Part shown: piece after piece, positions 16,229 to 26,471 of the stretch
Position numbering within the stretch: the stretch's first letter is position 1
Layout of the letters: the number at the start of each line of letters is the position of its first letter
Source: Streptomyces sp. f51
Lineage (GTDB): Bacteria > Actinomycetota > Actinomycetes > Streptomycetales > Streptomycetaceae
DNA length: 64,000 nt
Direction of reading: 5' to 3'
Assembly (NCBI RefSeq): GCF_037940415.1
Contig: NZ_CP149798.1
Coordinates: 434,001-498,000, forward strand
Notes under the pieces: generated by a model
Told to the model about the DNA's origin: nothing
What the model saw: only the letters and a program-made list of their open reading frames with translations
The model's database searches: none
Made by a program: the position numbers and the translations under genes

Positions 16229-16927
16229 CAGGAGTTTCCTGGCCAGCCGCTCCCCCGCCGCCACGGCGGCCGCGTGGTCCTGGAGGGGTGAGACCCGGGC
16301 GTTCTTGAACACGAGGTAGGTGACCCCTGAAGGGGTGCCGCCGCCGCGGGGGTCGGGCCGGATCCCGAGCCCCGCGGCCGTCGCGTACGAGGCCTCGCCG
16401 ATGATGTCCTCGGGGCCGGTGTCACCGACGACGGCGTACTGGACGCGGCCCCCGTAGATCACGGCCGCCACCGAGCCGGGGCCGATGCCGTGGTCCCGGT
16501 AGTCCCAGATGTCGCTCGGGGCCGGCACGACGACGTAGGGCAGGGTCTCGGCGCTCAGATAGCGGCCGTCGGACTGCTGGAAGGCCGTGGACTCGGAGAA
16601 GAGCGGGTCGGTGCGGCTGTTGCACGACGGGCCCGCTCTCCCGTCGCAGTCGATGTCCATGTCGGCCGTCCAGAAGACCGCGCCCGGGACGCCGCAGACC
16701 GGGATGTCGGCGGAGGTGCCGTCGTCGCTGCGGTATCGCCCGTGCGAGAGGGGCGTGCAGCCGCCGAGCTTCACCATCAGGTCGGCGGCCCGGACCGATC
16801 CCTCCCGCGCGGGTGCGGCGGGACTCCCGGGACGGCCCGTGGTGGAGGTCGTGGACAGCATCGCCGGGGCCGAGGCGATCAGGGCGGCCGCCGCGGCCGC
16901 GGCCAGCGTCAGTGACTGGACACGCAC
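16217..16927 (-). CDS. Secreted GH75 chitosanase
   Basis: A 236-residue secreted glycoside hydrolase of family 75, which cleaves chitosan. The signal peptide is a long alanine-rich stretch (about 5-22). The catalytic region shows DMDIDCDGR (Asp nucleophile/base region), followed by LFSESTAFQ, LPYVVVPAPS, WDYRDHGIGPGSVAAVIYGG and VVGDTGPEDIIGEASYA. These are the family's conserved blocks. I start it at GTG 16927, which has GAGAGGG upstream; the longer ATG 16954 has no ribosome site and would put charged residues before the signal peptide. It is divergent from an FN3 lipoprotein gene. The tandem repeat at its 3' end supplies the stop codon. Confidence 0.85.
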   Translation of the reverse strand: MRVQSLTLAAAAAAALIASAPAMLSTTSTTGRPGSPAAPAREGSVRAADLMVKLGGCTPLSHGRYRSDDGTSADIPVCGVPGAVFWTADMDIDCDGRAGPSCNSRTDPLFSESTAFQQSDGRYLSAETLPYVVVPAPSDIWDYRDHGIGPGSVAAVIYGGRVQYAVVGDTGPEDIIGEASYATAAGLGIRPDPRGGGTPSGVTYLVFKNARVSPLQDHAAAVAAGERLARKLLAEG

Positions 16928-17138
16928 GATGAAGGACCCTCTCCTGGGGGACATGGACGCTCATCTGCCCAAATCTGGTGGGCCGGTGACAGCGCGTCCA
17001 CCGGGAGGGGGCCGGACGGTGCACGGCCGCTTCCGCGGGCGCCGCACGGCCGAGAGCCCGAGCCGGACCCGGCTCCGGCCGCTCGGCCGCACGCGTCGGC
17101 GCGGGATCAGCGACGACAGCGTTCCGCGCCGCGGGCAG

Positions 17139-17165
17139 GAACTCCCCCGCGTTCGGGGCGAGTTC
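17139..17165. repeat. Hairpin-forming inverted repeat
   Basis: The 5' arm GAACTCCCCCG (17139-17149) and the 3' arm CGGGGCGAGTTC (17154-17165) form an 11-bp stem with one bulged C and a CGTT loop. It lies inside a divergent intergenic region, so an attenuator or a regulator site is as likely as a terminator. Confidence 0.6.
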
Positions 17166-17254
17166 ACACCGCGTCGAGGATCAGCATACGTATCCCCGCG
17201 ACGGCCGGGCCAACGACGTCCGCCCTCTTGATGTGGCCGCGTCACCCGTGTCTT

Positions 17255-17270
17255 ATAGGTACAGACCAAT
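17255..17270 (+). promoter_or_regulatory. dre-like GntR/DasR site before FN3 lipoprotein
   Basis: The sequence ATAGGTACAGACCAAT matches the DasR-responsive element consensus (ACTGGTCTAGACCAGT) at 11 of 16 positions, with GGT and AGACCA intact. It overlaps a possible -10 box and ends 22 bases before the GTG at 17293. DasR controls chitin and N-acetylglucosamine genes in Streptomyces, which fits the neighbouring chitosanase. The match is partial, and another GntR-family protein could be the binder. Confidence 0.4.
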
Positions 17271-17292
17271 CCCGTCGAGGGAGGGCGGACCC

Positions 17293-18273
17293 GTGCGACG
17301 CGTTCTTCTCACCGCCCGATACGCGCCGGCCTGCGCAGCGCTGCTCGCGCTCGCCGCCTGCGGATGGGGCGCCCGGGCGTCGGGACCGGCGGAACGGCTG
17401 CCCGCGGCGGCCACGGGCGTGACCGCCGCCGCGGGGAGCTCGACCAGCGTGCACGTCATGTGGAACCTGGCCGACGAGAACCCGCGGATCACCCGCTACG
17501 AGGTGTACAGCGGCACCACCAAGGTCAAGGAAGTACCGGGTTCCGAGCACATGGTGGACATCACCCGGCTCGAACCGTCCACCGCGTACGTCTTCAGGGT
17601 CCGGGCCCGGAACGCCGACGGGGTCCCCGGGCCGCTGAGCCGGCCGGTGCGGGCCACCACCCCGGCGGCGGTCGCGGCCGACGACACCGCGCCGACCCGC
17701 CCCGGCGCCCCGCAGGGGAGAGCCCTCGGCGGCCGGGCGGTCCAGCTGTCCTGGGCGGGGTCGTCCGACGCCCGGGGTGTGGTGTCGTACGACATCTACC
17801 AGGGCACATCGAAGATCCACAGTGTGGGCGGCGCCCAGACTGCCGCCGTCGTCACCGGGCTGCGGCCGAACACGGCGTACGTCTTCACCGTGCGGGCCCG
17901 TGACGCCGCGGACAACGTCTCGGCGCCGAGCGACTCCGTCCGGATCACCACCGCGCCGGGCCAGGAGGACGACCGGAGCACGGCACCGGCCGCCTTCCGG
18001 GCGCGGACCCACCGGAGCGACGGGGCGTACTACATCGACCTGGCGTGGACGGCGCCCGAGGTCGACGGGGTGATCACGGAGTACGGGATCCAGCTCGACG
18101 GGCGTGCCGTCACCTCGCTCGTCTGGGGCGGCAGCCCGCCCACCGGCACCTGTACCTACAGCTTCTACATCGGCCGGGAAGCGGACGTGACCCATCGGGT
18201 GCGGATCCGGGCGAAGCTGCCCGACGGCACCTGGGGCGCGCTCTCCGCGGAGCGCTCCGTGACGACGGGGTGA
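17293..18273 (+). CDS. Fibronectin type III repeat lipoprotein
   Basis: A 326-residue exported lipoprotein. The signal peptide ends in LAAC with Cys23. Two classical fibronectin type III domains follow (about 40-125 and 135-225), each with the ITRYEVYSGTTKV / VVSYDIYQGTSKI strand and a STAYVFRVRARNADG / NTAYVFTVRARDAADN strand. A third, more divergent domain (about 235-326) contains TCTYSFYIGREADVTHRVR. No catalytic domain is attached. FN3 modules in Streptomyces usually accompany polysaccharide hydrolases, and the divergent neighbour is a GH75 chitosanase. The start is GTG 17293 with GAGGG upstream. A carbohydrate- or wall-associated role is inferred. Confidence 0.83.
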   Translation: MRRVLLTARYAPACAALLALAACGWGARASGPAERLPAAATGVTAAAGSSTSVHVMWNLADENPRITRYEVYSGTTKVKEVPGSEHMVDITRLEPSTAYVFRVRARNADGVPGPLSRPVRATTPAAVAADDTAPTRPGAPQGRALGGRAVQLSWAGSSDARGVVSYDIYQGTSKIHSVGGAQTAAVVTGLRPNTAYVFTVRARDAADNVSAPSDSVRITTAPGQEDDRSTAPAAFRARTHRSDGAYYIDLAWTAPEVDGVITEYGIQLDGRAVTSLVWGGSPPTGTCTYSFYIGREADVTHRVRIRAKLPDGTWGALSAERSVTTG

Positions 18274-18465
18274 ACCGGCGGGACCGGACCGGCCGCCGGC
18301 CGCGTCCGCTCTCGGCCGGACGATGGAATCCGTCACCTGCCCGGTCCCCGTCCGCATGCGGGTCACGGCCGGGGCGCATTGGCTCGCAGTGAGGCAGCAC
18401 GGGCCTTCCGATCCTCGGCGGCGCATGGGATGTACCGCCAACCGTGCCGCTGGAGGGCAGTTCCT

Positions 18466-19020
18466 ATGCGTACCACTCAGAGACTTCTCCGCTCCGGCCT
18501 GACCGTGGCCGCCACCGCTGCGCTTCCGCTCACCCTGGCCGCCCCGGCGGCCGTCGCATGGGGTTCCGGGATCTCCGTGAGCACCAGCGGCACCGCGGTC
18601 TCGGTCACCACCAGCGCCTGCCCGAGCAACGGAAGCAGCTTCGGCAATGCCTCGCTGCTCTCCAGCGGGCAGACCAATTTCGCCCAGGGCCGCCAGATGC
18701 CGCTCACCGGCACGAGCAGCAACCAGTCGGCGGCCTGGACGGGCGTGAGCCCTGGAACGTTCACGGTCATCGTCGTGTGCCAGGACGGTACGACCGCGGG
18801 TACCCAGGCGATCATCGTCGCGGCCAGCTCGGCCCCCGCGACTCCCACGATCTCGACGACGGTCTCACCTTCGCCGTCGCGCGGGGTCATGGGCGGACTC
18901 GGCGGGGCCGTGAAGGACTACGGCACGCTCACGGTCGTGGGCGGCGCGGCGCTGGTCGTGACCGGCACCGTGGCGGCGGCCTGGTTCCTGCGCCGCAGGT
19001 CCAAGCCCCACAGGCTCTGA
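18466..19020 (+). CDS. Secreted protein with C-terminal membrane anchor
   Basis: A 184-residue surface protein. It has a signal peptide (about 1-30, ending APAAVA), a Ser/Thr-rich beta-type domain with two cysteines (TSACPSNGSS and VIVVCQDG) that may form a disulfide, and a Pro/Ser linker. One C-terminal transmembrane helix (about 152-174, LTVVGGAALVVTGTVAAAWF) is followed by the basic tail RRRSKPHRL. It therefore sits outside the cell anchored at its C-terminus; there is no LPxTG-type sorting signal. A ribosome site (TGGAGGG) precedes the ATG. The function is unknown. Confidence 0.78.
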   Translation: MRTTQRLLRSGLTVAATAALPLTLAAPAAVAWGSGISVSTSGTAVSVTTSACPSNGSSFGNASLLSSGQTNFAQGRQMPLTGTSSNQSAAWTGVSPGTFTVIVVCQDGTTAGTQAIIVAASSAPATPTISTTVSPSPSRGVMGGLGGAVKDYGTLTVVGGAALVVTGTVAAAWFLRRRSKPHRL

Positions 19021-19167
19021 TCCGGCGTCCGTCGCGACGGGCGGTCTTCCGCGGGCTCCGGCCACGGACGGCCGCCCGGTGCCGTGTCCGGGCTCCGGTA
19101 CCGGAATCCGTACGCGGCGGACGCCCGCCCGCGCGGCCGCTGCCAGGGCCCCGGCCCGGGGCGGATG

Positions 19168-19713
19168 TCAGCCGTCCGCGCGCATGCCGGCGAGTTCGGC
19201 CAGGGCGTGGGTCAGCCACTGGGTCCAGAAGGTCTCCAGGTCGATGCCCGCCCGCAGCACGAGATGGCGCAGCCGGTTCTCCGGCGTGCTCTCCCCCGGC
19301 GGGAAGTCCCGCTCCTGGATCCCCTCGTACTCGGCCAACTGACGTCGGTGCAGGTCGAGATGGCGGCGCAGGTCGGCCTCGACACCCTCGGTGCCGACGA
19401 CTGCCGCGGCACGCAGGCGCAGCAGCATCGTGTCGCGCATCGGCTTCGGATCCTGCGCGGCGGCGGTCCAGCGGGCGAGTTCGGCGCGGCCGGCGGGCAG
19501 GACTTCGTAGCTCTTCTTCTGGCCCCGGGCGCGCTGCTCGGGGGGCAGCGCCCTGATGAACCCCTCGGCCTCCAGTTTTCCCAGCTCGCGATAGATCTGC
19601 TGGTGCGTCGCCGACCAGAAGTAGCCGATCGACTTGTCGAACCGCCGGGTCAGTTCGAGGCCGGAGGAGGGCTTCTCGAGCAGGGCGGTGAGGATCGCGT
19701 GCGGGAGTGACAT
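19168..19713 (-). CDS. PadR-family transcriptional regulator
   Basis: A 181-residue PadR-family repressor. The N-terminal winged helix begins LPHAILTALLEKPSSGLELT and continues WSATHQQIYRELGKLEAEGF, the diagnostic PadR segment. The C-terminal part is the Vir_act_alpha_C type helical dimerisation region, with LAEYEGIQERDF. It sits 100 bp downstream of the dienoyl-CoA reductase gene on the same strand. Regulation of that gene is possible, since a strong palindrome lies upstream of the reductase start. The ligand is unknown. Confidence 0.87.
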   Translation of the reverse strand: MSLPHAILTALLEKPSSGLELTRRFDKSIGYFWSATHQQIYRELGKLEAEGFIRALPPEQRARGQKKSYEVLPAGRAELARWTAAAQDPKPMRDTMLLRLRAAAVVGTEGVEADLRRHLDLHRRQLAEYEGIQERDFPPGESTPENRLRHLVLRAGIDLETFWTQWLTHALAELAGMRADG

Positions 19714-19812
19714 GAGGTCATCCTAGGGAGGACCGCGGGAGCCGCCCGGTGTCCGGCCGTACAGCGCCGGACACCACGACGGCCCTCCCGCGGTGGGTCG
19801 TGCGGCCCCGGC

Positions 19813-21996
<2,184 letters not shown>

Positions 21997-22800
21997 TCAG
22001 CCGAGGACCACGCTCGCCACCAGCTCGGCGATCACGTCGGGCTGTTGGACCAGCGCCAGGTGGCCGGCGTCGGGGACGGAGACCATCGTCACGCCGGGGG
22101 CGGCCTCCAGTCCGGCGCGCTCCTCGTCGGACAGGCCGATGTCGTCGTGGTCGCCGCGCACGACCCAGGCGGCCGCACCCGAGTCGCGAAGCCGGGCGAC
22201 CAGGTCCGGGTACCGGTCGAGGTAGTCGAAGTGGTGCCGGATCACCTGGCGGCAGAACGCCGGATCGTTCTTCTCGAACTCGGCGGTCAGCGCCTCGCGC
22301 CGGTCCGGCGGCAACTCGTTCGCCATGGCCCGGGGCGCCAGCTTGACCAGGCCCGCCCAGGCCAGCGTCCCGACGCCCGGCACCCGTCCGAGGCTGTTGG
22401 CGATCGCGAGCGCCTTGTCCTCGTCGGATGCCGAGAAGGTCGGGGAGAGCAGGACGACGGGGCCGGCGAAGTGCCCGCCGGCCACCATCTCCAGAGCGAC
22501 GTTGGCACCCATGCTGTGGCCGACCACGACGGTGCAGCCGCGCTCGGCGGCCAGGGCGCCCGCCAGCGCCGCGTAGTTCTCCATGGACAGGTCGTGGGGC
22601 GGTGTGGTGCCCGCGTGCCCGGGCAGGGTCGCGGCCACGAGCCGCACCGGCGCGGTGGCGAGCGCCGGTGCAGCCATGAGGTCGTCGTAGAACGCGGTGC
22701 TGCACATCCCGCCGGGCAGCAGCAGCACCCGGGTGTCCGCGTCGGCGGGTCCCGACTCCTTGATGTCCCACGCGTCGAACGTCTCGGGGGTGCTGCTCAT
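21997..22800 (-). CDS. Alpha/beta-fold hydrolase
   Basis: A 267-residue cytoplasmic alpha/beta hydrolase. The oxyanion region is LLLPGGMCSTAFYDD (about 27-41). The nucleophile elbow is VVGHSMGAN (Ser about 96). The acidic residue probably lies in WVVRGDHDDIG and the catalytic histidine in DAGHLALVQQP. It resembles the general esterase/haloperoxidase-like branch. The substrate is not identifiable. It lies between fadH and a methyltransferase gene on the same strand, but the gaps (more than 100 bp) do not prove an operon. Confidence 0.85.
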   Translation of the reverse strand: MSSTPETFDAWDIKESGPADADTRVLLLPGGMCSTAFYDDLMAAPALATAPVRLVAATLPGHAGTTPPHDLSMENYAALAGALAAERGCTVVVGHSMGANVALEMVAGGHFAGPVVLLSPTFSASDEDKALAIANSLGRVPGVGTLAWAGLVKLAPRAMANELPPDRREALTAEFEKNDPAFCRQVIRHHFDYLDRYPDLVARLRDSGAAAWVVRGDHDDIGLSDEERAGLEAAPGVTMVSVPDAGHLALVQQPDVIAELVASVVLG

Positions 22801-22910
22801 GTCCGGGCCTCTCTCTGGCGTCTTCGCTCAGCCGGAGTGTGGCGCGCGAGGCGGGGAGATCGGCCGACCCGGGGCCGAACGCGGCATGTCGCCCGGTCCG
22901 CCCCGGCCCG

Positions 22911-23705
22911 TCAGGGCTTCACGCCGATCACCACGTCGGCGTACATCTCCTCCGAGACCGCCAGCCGCGCGATCAGTCCTGCGCGGGTGAAGACCTCGAC
23001 GGCCGTGGGGGCCTGGCGCTCGCTCGTCTCGATGAGCAGGCAGCCGCCGCGGGCCAGCCAGCGCGGCGCCTCGGCGGCGACCCGGCGGGCGAGGTCGAGT
23101 CCGTCCGCGCCCCCGTCGAGGGCGACCAGGGGTTCGTGGTCCCGGGCCTCGGACGGCAGCAGCCCGACCTCGTCGGTCGGTACGTACGGCACGTTGGCGG
23201 CCAGGATGTCGACCCGGCCGCGCAGCGTGGCGGGCAGCGCCGCGAAGAGGTCCCCCTCGTGGACCTGGCCCGCGTAGGGCGCCACATTGCGGCGGGCGCA
23301 GGCCACGGCGGCGGGGTCGATGTCGGCGGCGTGCAGTTCGGGCCCGCCGAGGGAGGAAGCCAGCGCGGCGCCGACGGCGCCCGAGCCGCAGCACAGGTCC
23401 ACCACGACGGACGCGTCGGGCGCGAGCGAGACGGCCTGCCCGACGAGGAACTCCGTACGGCGGCGCGGCACGAAGACGCCCGGGTCGAGGGTGATGCGCA
23501 GGCCGTGGAACTCGGCCCAGCCGACGACGTGTTCGAGGGGAAGTCCGGCGACACGGCGGTCCACCATGGCGGCGGCCTCGTCCGGGGTGCGGGCGGCGGA
23601 GCGGATCAGCTCCGCCTCGTCCTCGGCGAAGACGCAGCCGGCCGAGCGGAGGGCGGCGACCATGGGATCGGTCGCGCCGGGAACATCAGGAGACAGGGGA
23701 GACAT
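22911..23705 (-). CDS. HemK/PrmC-like N5-glutamine methyltransferase (NVPY variant)
   Basis: A 264-residue S-adenosylmethionine methyltransferase of the HemK/PrmC superfamily. The N-terminal helical part includes RRVAGLPLEHVVGWAEF, the usual substrate-positioning segment. The SAM-binding loop is VVDLCCGSGAVGAA (about 103-116). The catalytic motif, NPPY in true PrmC release-factor methyltransferases, reads NVPY here (AANVPYVPTDE). Such proteins are usually annotated as putative N5-glutamine methyltransferases. The Pro-to-Val change suggests a paralogue with another substrate. The housekeeping prmC normally lies beside prfA, which is absent here. Confidence 0.8.
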   Translation of the reverse strand: MSPLSPDVPGATDPMVAALRSAGCVFAEDEAELIRSAARTPDEAAAMVDRRVAGLPLEHVVGWAEFHGLRITLDPGVFVPRRRTEFLVGQAVSLAPDASVVVDLCCGSGAVGAALASSLGGPELHAADIDPAAVACARRNVAPYAGQVHEGDLFAALPATLRGRVDILAANVPYVPTDEVGLLPSEARDHEPLVALDGGADGLDLARRVAAEAPRWLARGGCLLIETSERQAPTAVEVFTRAGLIARLAVSEEMYADVVIGVKP

Positions 23706-24085
23706 GAAGCCGAGGGCCTTTCGACGTACCGAAGGGCGCTCCCAGGGTCACCGTCGGACGGCGACCGCGTCGCGTGGAGAGGAGAGCACCCGACCTGACA
23801 CAGCGGTAATGGGTCTCACCTCCTCGGCGACTCATCGGCCGAGACGGTCCTGGGCCGGGAAGGCCACCTTACAGGAACGATCAGGTGGCCGGCCGGAGAA
23901 GCGGCGGACGCGTGACGGCCGCGCACGGGCGGACAGGCACGGGCGGACGACGCGTACGGGCGGGCGCACACGGCGGACGCGTACCGGCGGACGCTCGGCC
24001 GCCCGCCTGGGCGACTCCCGCCCCCAGCCGCTCCTCCCGCCCCGAGTTGTACTATGCAACCAGAGCACGTCAGGGAGGTCCCGTC
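23706..24085. other. Divergent region between methyltransferase and MarR genes
   Basis: 380 bases without a convincing gene. GGCCACCT (23862-23869) and AGGTGGCC (23883-23890) form a perfect 8-bp inverted repeat. From about 23905 to 24000 there are many imperfect copies of GGCGGACGCGTA-type sequence, which look like simple GC-rich repetition. The MarR autoregulatory site is at the right edge. Confidence 0.5.
24046..24060 (+). promoter_or_regulatory. MarR autoregulatory site over a -10 box
   Basis: GTTGTACTATGCAAC is a near-perfect dyad (GTTGTA/TGCAAC) enclosing TACTAT (24050-24055), a good -10 hexamer. It sits 26 bases before the MarR ATG, so the regulator probably blocks its own promoter here. 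Confidence 0.6.
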
Positions 24086-24622
24086 ATGGCATCCGAAGGG
24101 TCCGGTGAGCACGCCGTCGCCGACGGGGCGCCGGACGAGAGCGCGATGACCGGCGATGGGGCGGCCGACGCGGCCGTGGAGATCATCCAGCGTGAGATGA
24201 CGGTGTTCGCCCGGCGGGCCCGGGCCTCCGCGGGACGCATGCATCCCGAGCTTTCCCTGGTCTCGTACACCCTGCTCGGGCACCTGGAGGAGGTCGGCGG
24301 CTGCCGGGCCACCGACCTCGCCCTGCACTACGCGCTGGACAAGTCGACGGTGAGCCGTCAGGTGGCGGCGCTGGAGCGGGCCGGGCTGATCGGGCGGCGC
24401 ATGGACCCCGAGGACCACCGCGTGCAGGTGCTGTATCCGACGCCGGCGGGCGCGGAGATCCTCGCCCAGGTGACCCGCAGCCGCCGGGTGGCGTTCCGCG
24501 AACGGCTCGCGGGCTGGCCCGAGGAGGACCTCACCCGCTTCGCCTCGTACCTGCTGCGCTACAACGCGACGGCGCCGGGCCTCGGCGCGGAGAGGCCGGC
24601 GGCCGGGCCGCGGGGAGACTGA
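24086..24622 (+). CDS. MarR-family transcriptional regulator
   Basis: A 178-residue MarR-family winged-helix regulator. After an acidic, disordered N-terminus (about 1-35), the wing-helix core shows YTLLGHLEEVGGCRATDLAL, DKSTVSRQVAALERAGLI and RRMDPEDHRVQVLYPTPAG, which are the family's recognition helix and wing. GGGAGG lies 6-8 bases before ATG 24086. The promoter appears to be overlapped by a dyad (24046-24060), suggesting autorepression. No divergent or downstream partner gene is obvious, so its targets are unknown. Confidence 0.88.
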   Translation: MASEGSGEHAVADGAPDESAMTGDGAADAAVEIIQREMTVFARRARASAGRMHPELSLVSYTLLGHLEEVGGCRATDLALHYALDKSTVSRQVAALERAGLIGRRMDPEDHRVQVLYPTPAGAEILAQVTRSRRVAFRERLAGWPEEDLTRFASYLLRYNATAPGLGAERPAAGPRGD

Positions 24623-24704
24623 CCCGGCTCCCCACCGGCACGGCCCGCCGGACCGCGGGCCGCCCGGCGTCCCCCGACGTCAGCGGTGCGCTTCCCGGCG
24701 GCGG

Positions 24705-25442
24705 CTATTCCGGCACCCTGGCCGCCATGAAGCGGACCTTGCGGCGCAGGCGGAATCCCAGCGACTCGTAGAGGCGGATGGCGCCCGTGTTGCTCGCCGC
24801 CGTGTGCAGGAACGGGGTCTCGCCGCGTTCACGGATGCCGTGGGCGACGGCCAGGATCAGCCGTGTGGCCAGGCCCTCGCCGCGGTGGCCCGGGTCCGTG
24901 CAGACCGCGCTGATCTCGGTCCAGCCCGGCGGGTGGAGCCGCTCGCCGGCCATCGCGACCAGGGCGCCGTTCCGGCGGATCCCGAGATACGTGCCGAGCT
25001 CGACGGTCCGCGGCTCGAAGGGGCCAGGCTGGGTGCGTTCCACCAGGTCCAGCATGTCCGGCACGTCGGCGGGGCCGAGCCGTACCGCCTCGGCGTCGGG
25101 CGCCGCGGCCAGTCCGTCGTCCACGAGCTGGACTCCGTCGAGGCTGAAGACGACCTCCCAGCCGTCCGGGGTCCGCCCGTCGAAACCGGCCAGCGGGGCC
25201 GCTCCCCCGGGGCCCACCAGTTCGGCCAGGTCCGCCCAGTCCTCGGCGCCGGGATCGTCGGGCAGCGCCAGCCAGGGGGACACGTCCAGGGGGTAGCGCA
25301 GCACGCGCCCCCGGCGTTCGGCGAAGTGCGCGTGGGGCCCGGTGAGGGAGCCGAGGGCCGGGTTGTCGAGAGGGTGACGGCCGGAGGGGGTCCCCTGCGT
25401 CTCCGGGCCCTCGAACCGTGTGGAGACGTACGCCTCGGTCAT
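24705..25442 (-). CDS. GNAT-family N-acetyltransferase
   Basis: A 245-residue acetyltransferase of the GNAT fold (FR47-like). The C-terminal half carries the acetyl-CoA site: EISAVCTDPGHRGEGLATRL (motif A, with the pyrophosphate loop HRGEGLA) and FLHTAASNTGAIRLYESLGF (motif B). The N-terminal half (about 1-110) is a divergent domain typical of this actinobacterial subgroup. I start it at ATG 25442, which has GAGGGAG close upstream. Longer in-frame extensions lack support. The acceptor substrate is unknown. Confidence 0.85.
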   Translation of the reverse strand: MTEAYVSTRFEGPETQGTPSGRHPLDNPALGSLTGPHAHFAERRGRVLRYPLDVSPWLALPDDPGAEDWADLAELVGPGGAAPLAGFDGRTPDGWEVVFSLDGVQLVDDGLAAAPDAEAVRLGPADVPDMLDLVERTQPGPFEPRTVELGTYLGIRRNGALVAMAGERLHPPGWTEISAVCTDPGHRGEGLATRLILAVAHGIRERGETPFLHTAASNTGAIRLYESLGFRLRRKVRFMAARVPE

Positions 25443-25865
25443 CTGCTCCCTCACTCTCCTTGGCTGAGTCGGTGTGTCGCCGCCGTGTCGCTTCGTCGTC
25501 GTGTCGCCGTGCGCGTGGCACCGCTCACCGGTTGTGCGTGTACAGGCCACCGGAGTCGACTCCAAGGGCAAGGACGATCGGGGCGCGGCTATTCCCGTAC
25601 GACGGGAGAGTTCACGCGTACGCAATGATCGCCGGCCCGCACGGGGCCGCGGCCGCTCGGCACCGCACGGGCACGGGCACCCTTGCGGGCACCGGCACGG
25701 AGCACGATCCGCGGGCGCGTACCGTTGAATGGTCAATGAGCGGTACGTGCCCGGGACCCCGATCCCTGCGCGCGCCGGTCACCCTCGATCCGCGGGCCGC
25801 CGTCCCCGGCGACCACGCCCCGTCCGCGGACCGCCGGCTCTCTCGGTCCTGGAGGCACCACCCGT
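25443..25865. other. Divergent region, GNAT / molybdopterin oxidoreductase
   Basis: 423 bases without a convincing gene. CGTACCG (25718-25724) and CGGTACG (25741-25747) form a perfect 7-bp inverted repeat around an AT-richer 16-base spacer (TTGAATGGTCAATGAG), which may be a promoter or operator for the oxidoreductase operon. I see nothing else. Confidence 0.45.
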
Positions 25866-26471
25866 ATGAACGTCACGCGAGGCTTCACCGGCCGCCCGCG
25901 GGTCCACAACGCAGGACTGCCGCCGGGCCAGTACGACGCCGGCGACGACTGGCCCGTCCTGTCCGCCGAGGTGACCCCGGACCTGACGCCCGCCGACTGG
26001 AACCTGCGGATCGACGGCCTGGTCGCCGAGCCGCGGACCTGGGACTGGGAGCAGGCGCACGCGCTGCCCGCCTCGGCGTACGAGGGCGACATCCACTGTG
26101 TGACGAGCTGGTCGAAGTTCGGGGTGCGGTTCGGGGGCGTGTCCCTGGACACCTTCCTGGACGCCGTACGGCCGGACCCGAGCGCCACCCACGCGGTCGC
26201 GTACGCGCACACGGGGTACAGCGCGAACCTCCCGCTGGCCGACCTCACGGGTGGTCGCGCCTGGATCGTGTGGGACTACGACGGCCTGCCGTTGCCGGCC
26301 GAGCACGGCGGCCCGGCGCGGCTGATCGTGCCGCATCTGTACTTCTGGAAGAGCACCAAGTGGATCGCGGGCATCCGCGTCCTCGACCACGACGAGCCGG
26401 GATTCTGGGAGCGGAACGGCTACCACGCCCGCGGCAACCCCTGGGAAGAGCAGCGTTACTCCGGTGACTGA
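25866..26471 (+). CDS. Molybdopterin-dependent oxidoreductase, sulfite oxidase/YedY type
   Basis: A 201-residue soluble oxidoreductase with the sulfite-oxidase-type molybdopterin domain. The molybdenum-ligand cysteine is in DIHCVTSWSKFGVRFGGVSL (Cys about 79). Later blocks (YAHTGYSANLPLADL, PHLYFWKSTKWIAGIRVLDHDEPGFWE) match the YedY-like family. There is no signal peptide or membrane anchor. The following gene overlaps by 8 bp and encodes a flavin reductase, so the pair probably forms a two-part redox enzyme in which the reductase passes electrons from NAD(P)H. The substrate is unknown. Confidence 0.88.
   Translation: MNVTRGFTGRPRVHNAGLPPGQYDAGDDWPVLSAEVTPDLTPADWNLRIDGLVAEPRTWDWEQAHALPASAYEGDIHCVTSWSKFGVRFGGVSLDTFLDAVRPDPSATHAVAYAHTGYSANLPLADLTGGRAWIVWDYDGLPLPAEHGGPARLIVPHLYFWKSTKWIAGIRVLDHDEPGFWERNGYHARGNPWEEQRYSGD

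Larger units (their letters stand above)
16928..17292. other. Chitosanase / FN3 lipoprotein divergent region
   Basis: About 365 bases without a gene. It holds a strong hairpin at 17139-17165 and, close to the FN3 gene, a possible -35 (TTGATG, 17228-17233), a possible -10 (TTATAG, 17253-17258) and a dre-like element (17255-17270). The promoter of the chitosanase gene should lie in the left part but I cannot identify it. Confidence 0.5.

Noticed and set aside
19094..19105. TCCGGTACCGGA palindrome as an operator
   Set aside because: It lies between two convergent genes, not near a promoter, and short GC palindromes are frequent at this base composition.
23905..24000. CRISPR-like or phage repeat array
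   Set aside because: The GGCGGACGCG copies are irregular in spacing and sequence and look like low-complexity GC-rich DNA.
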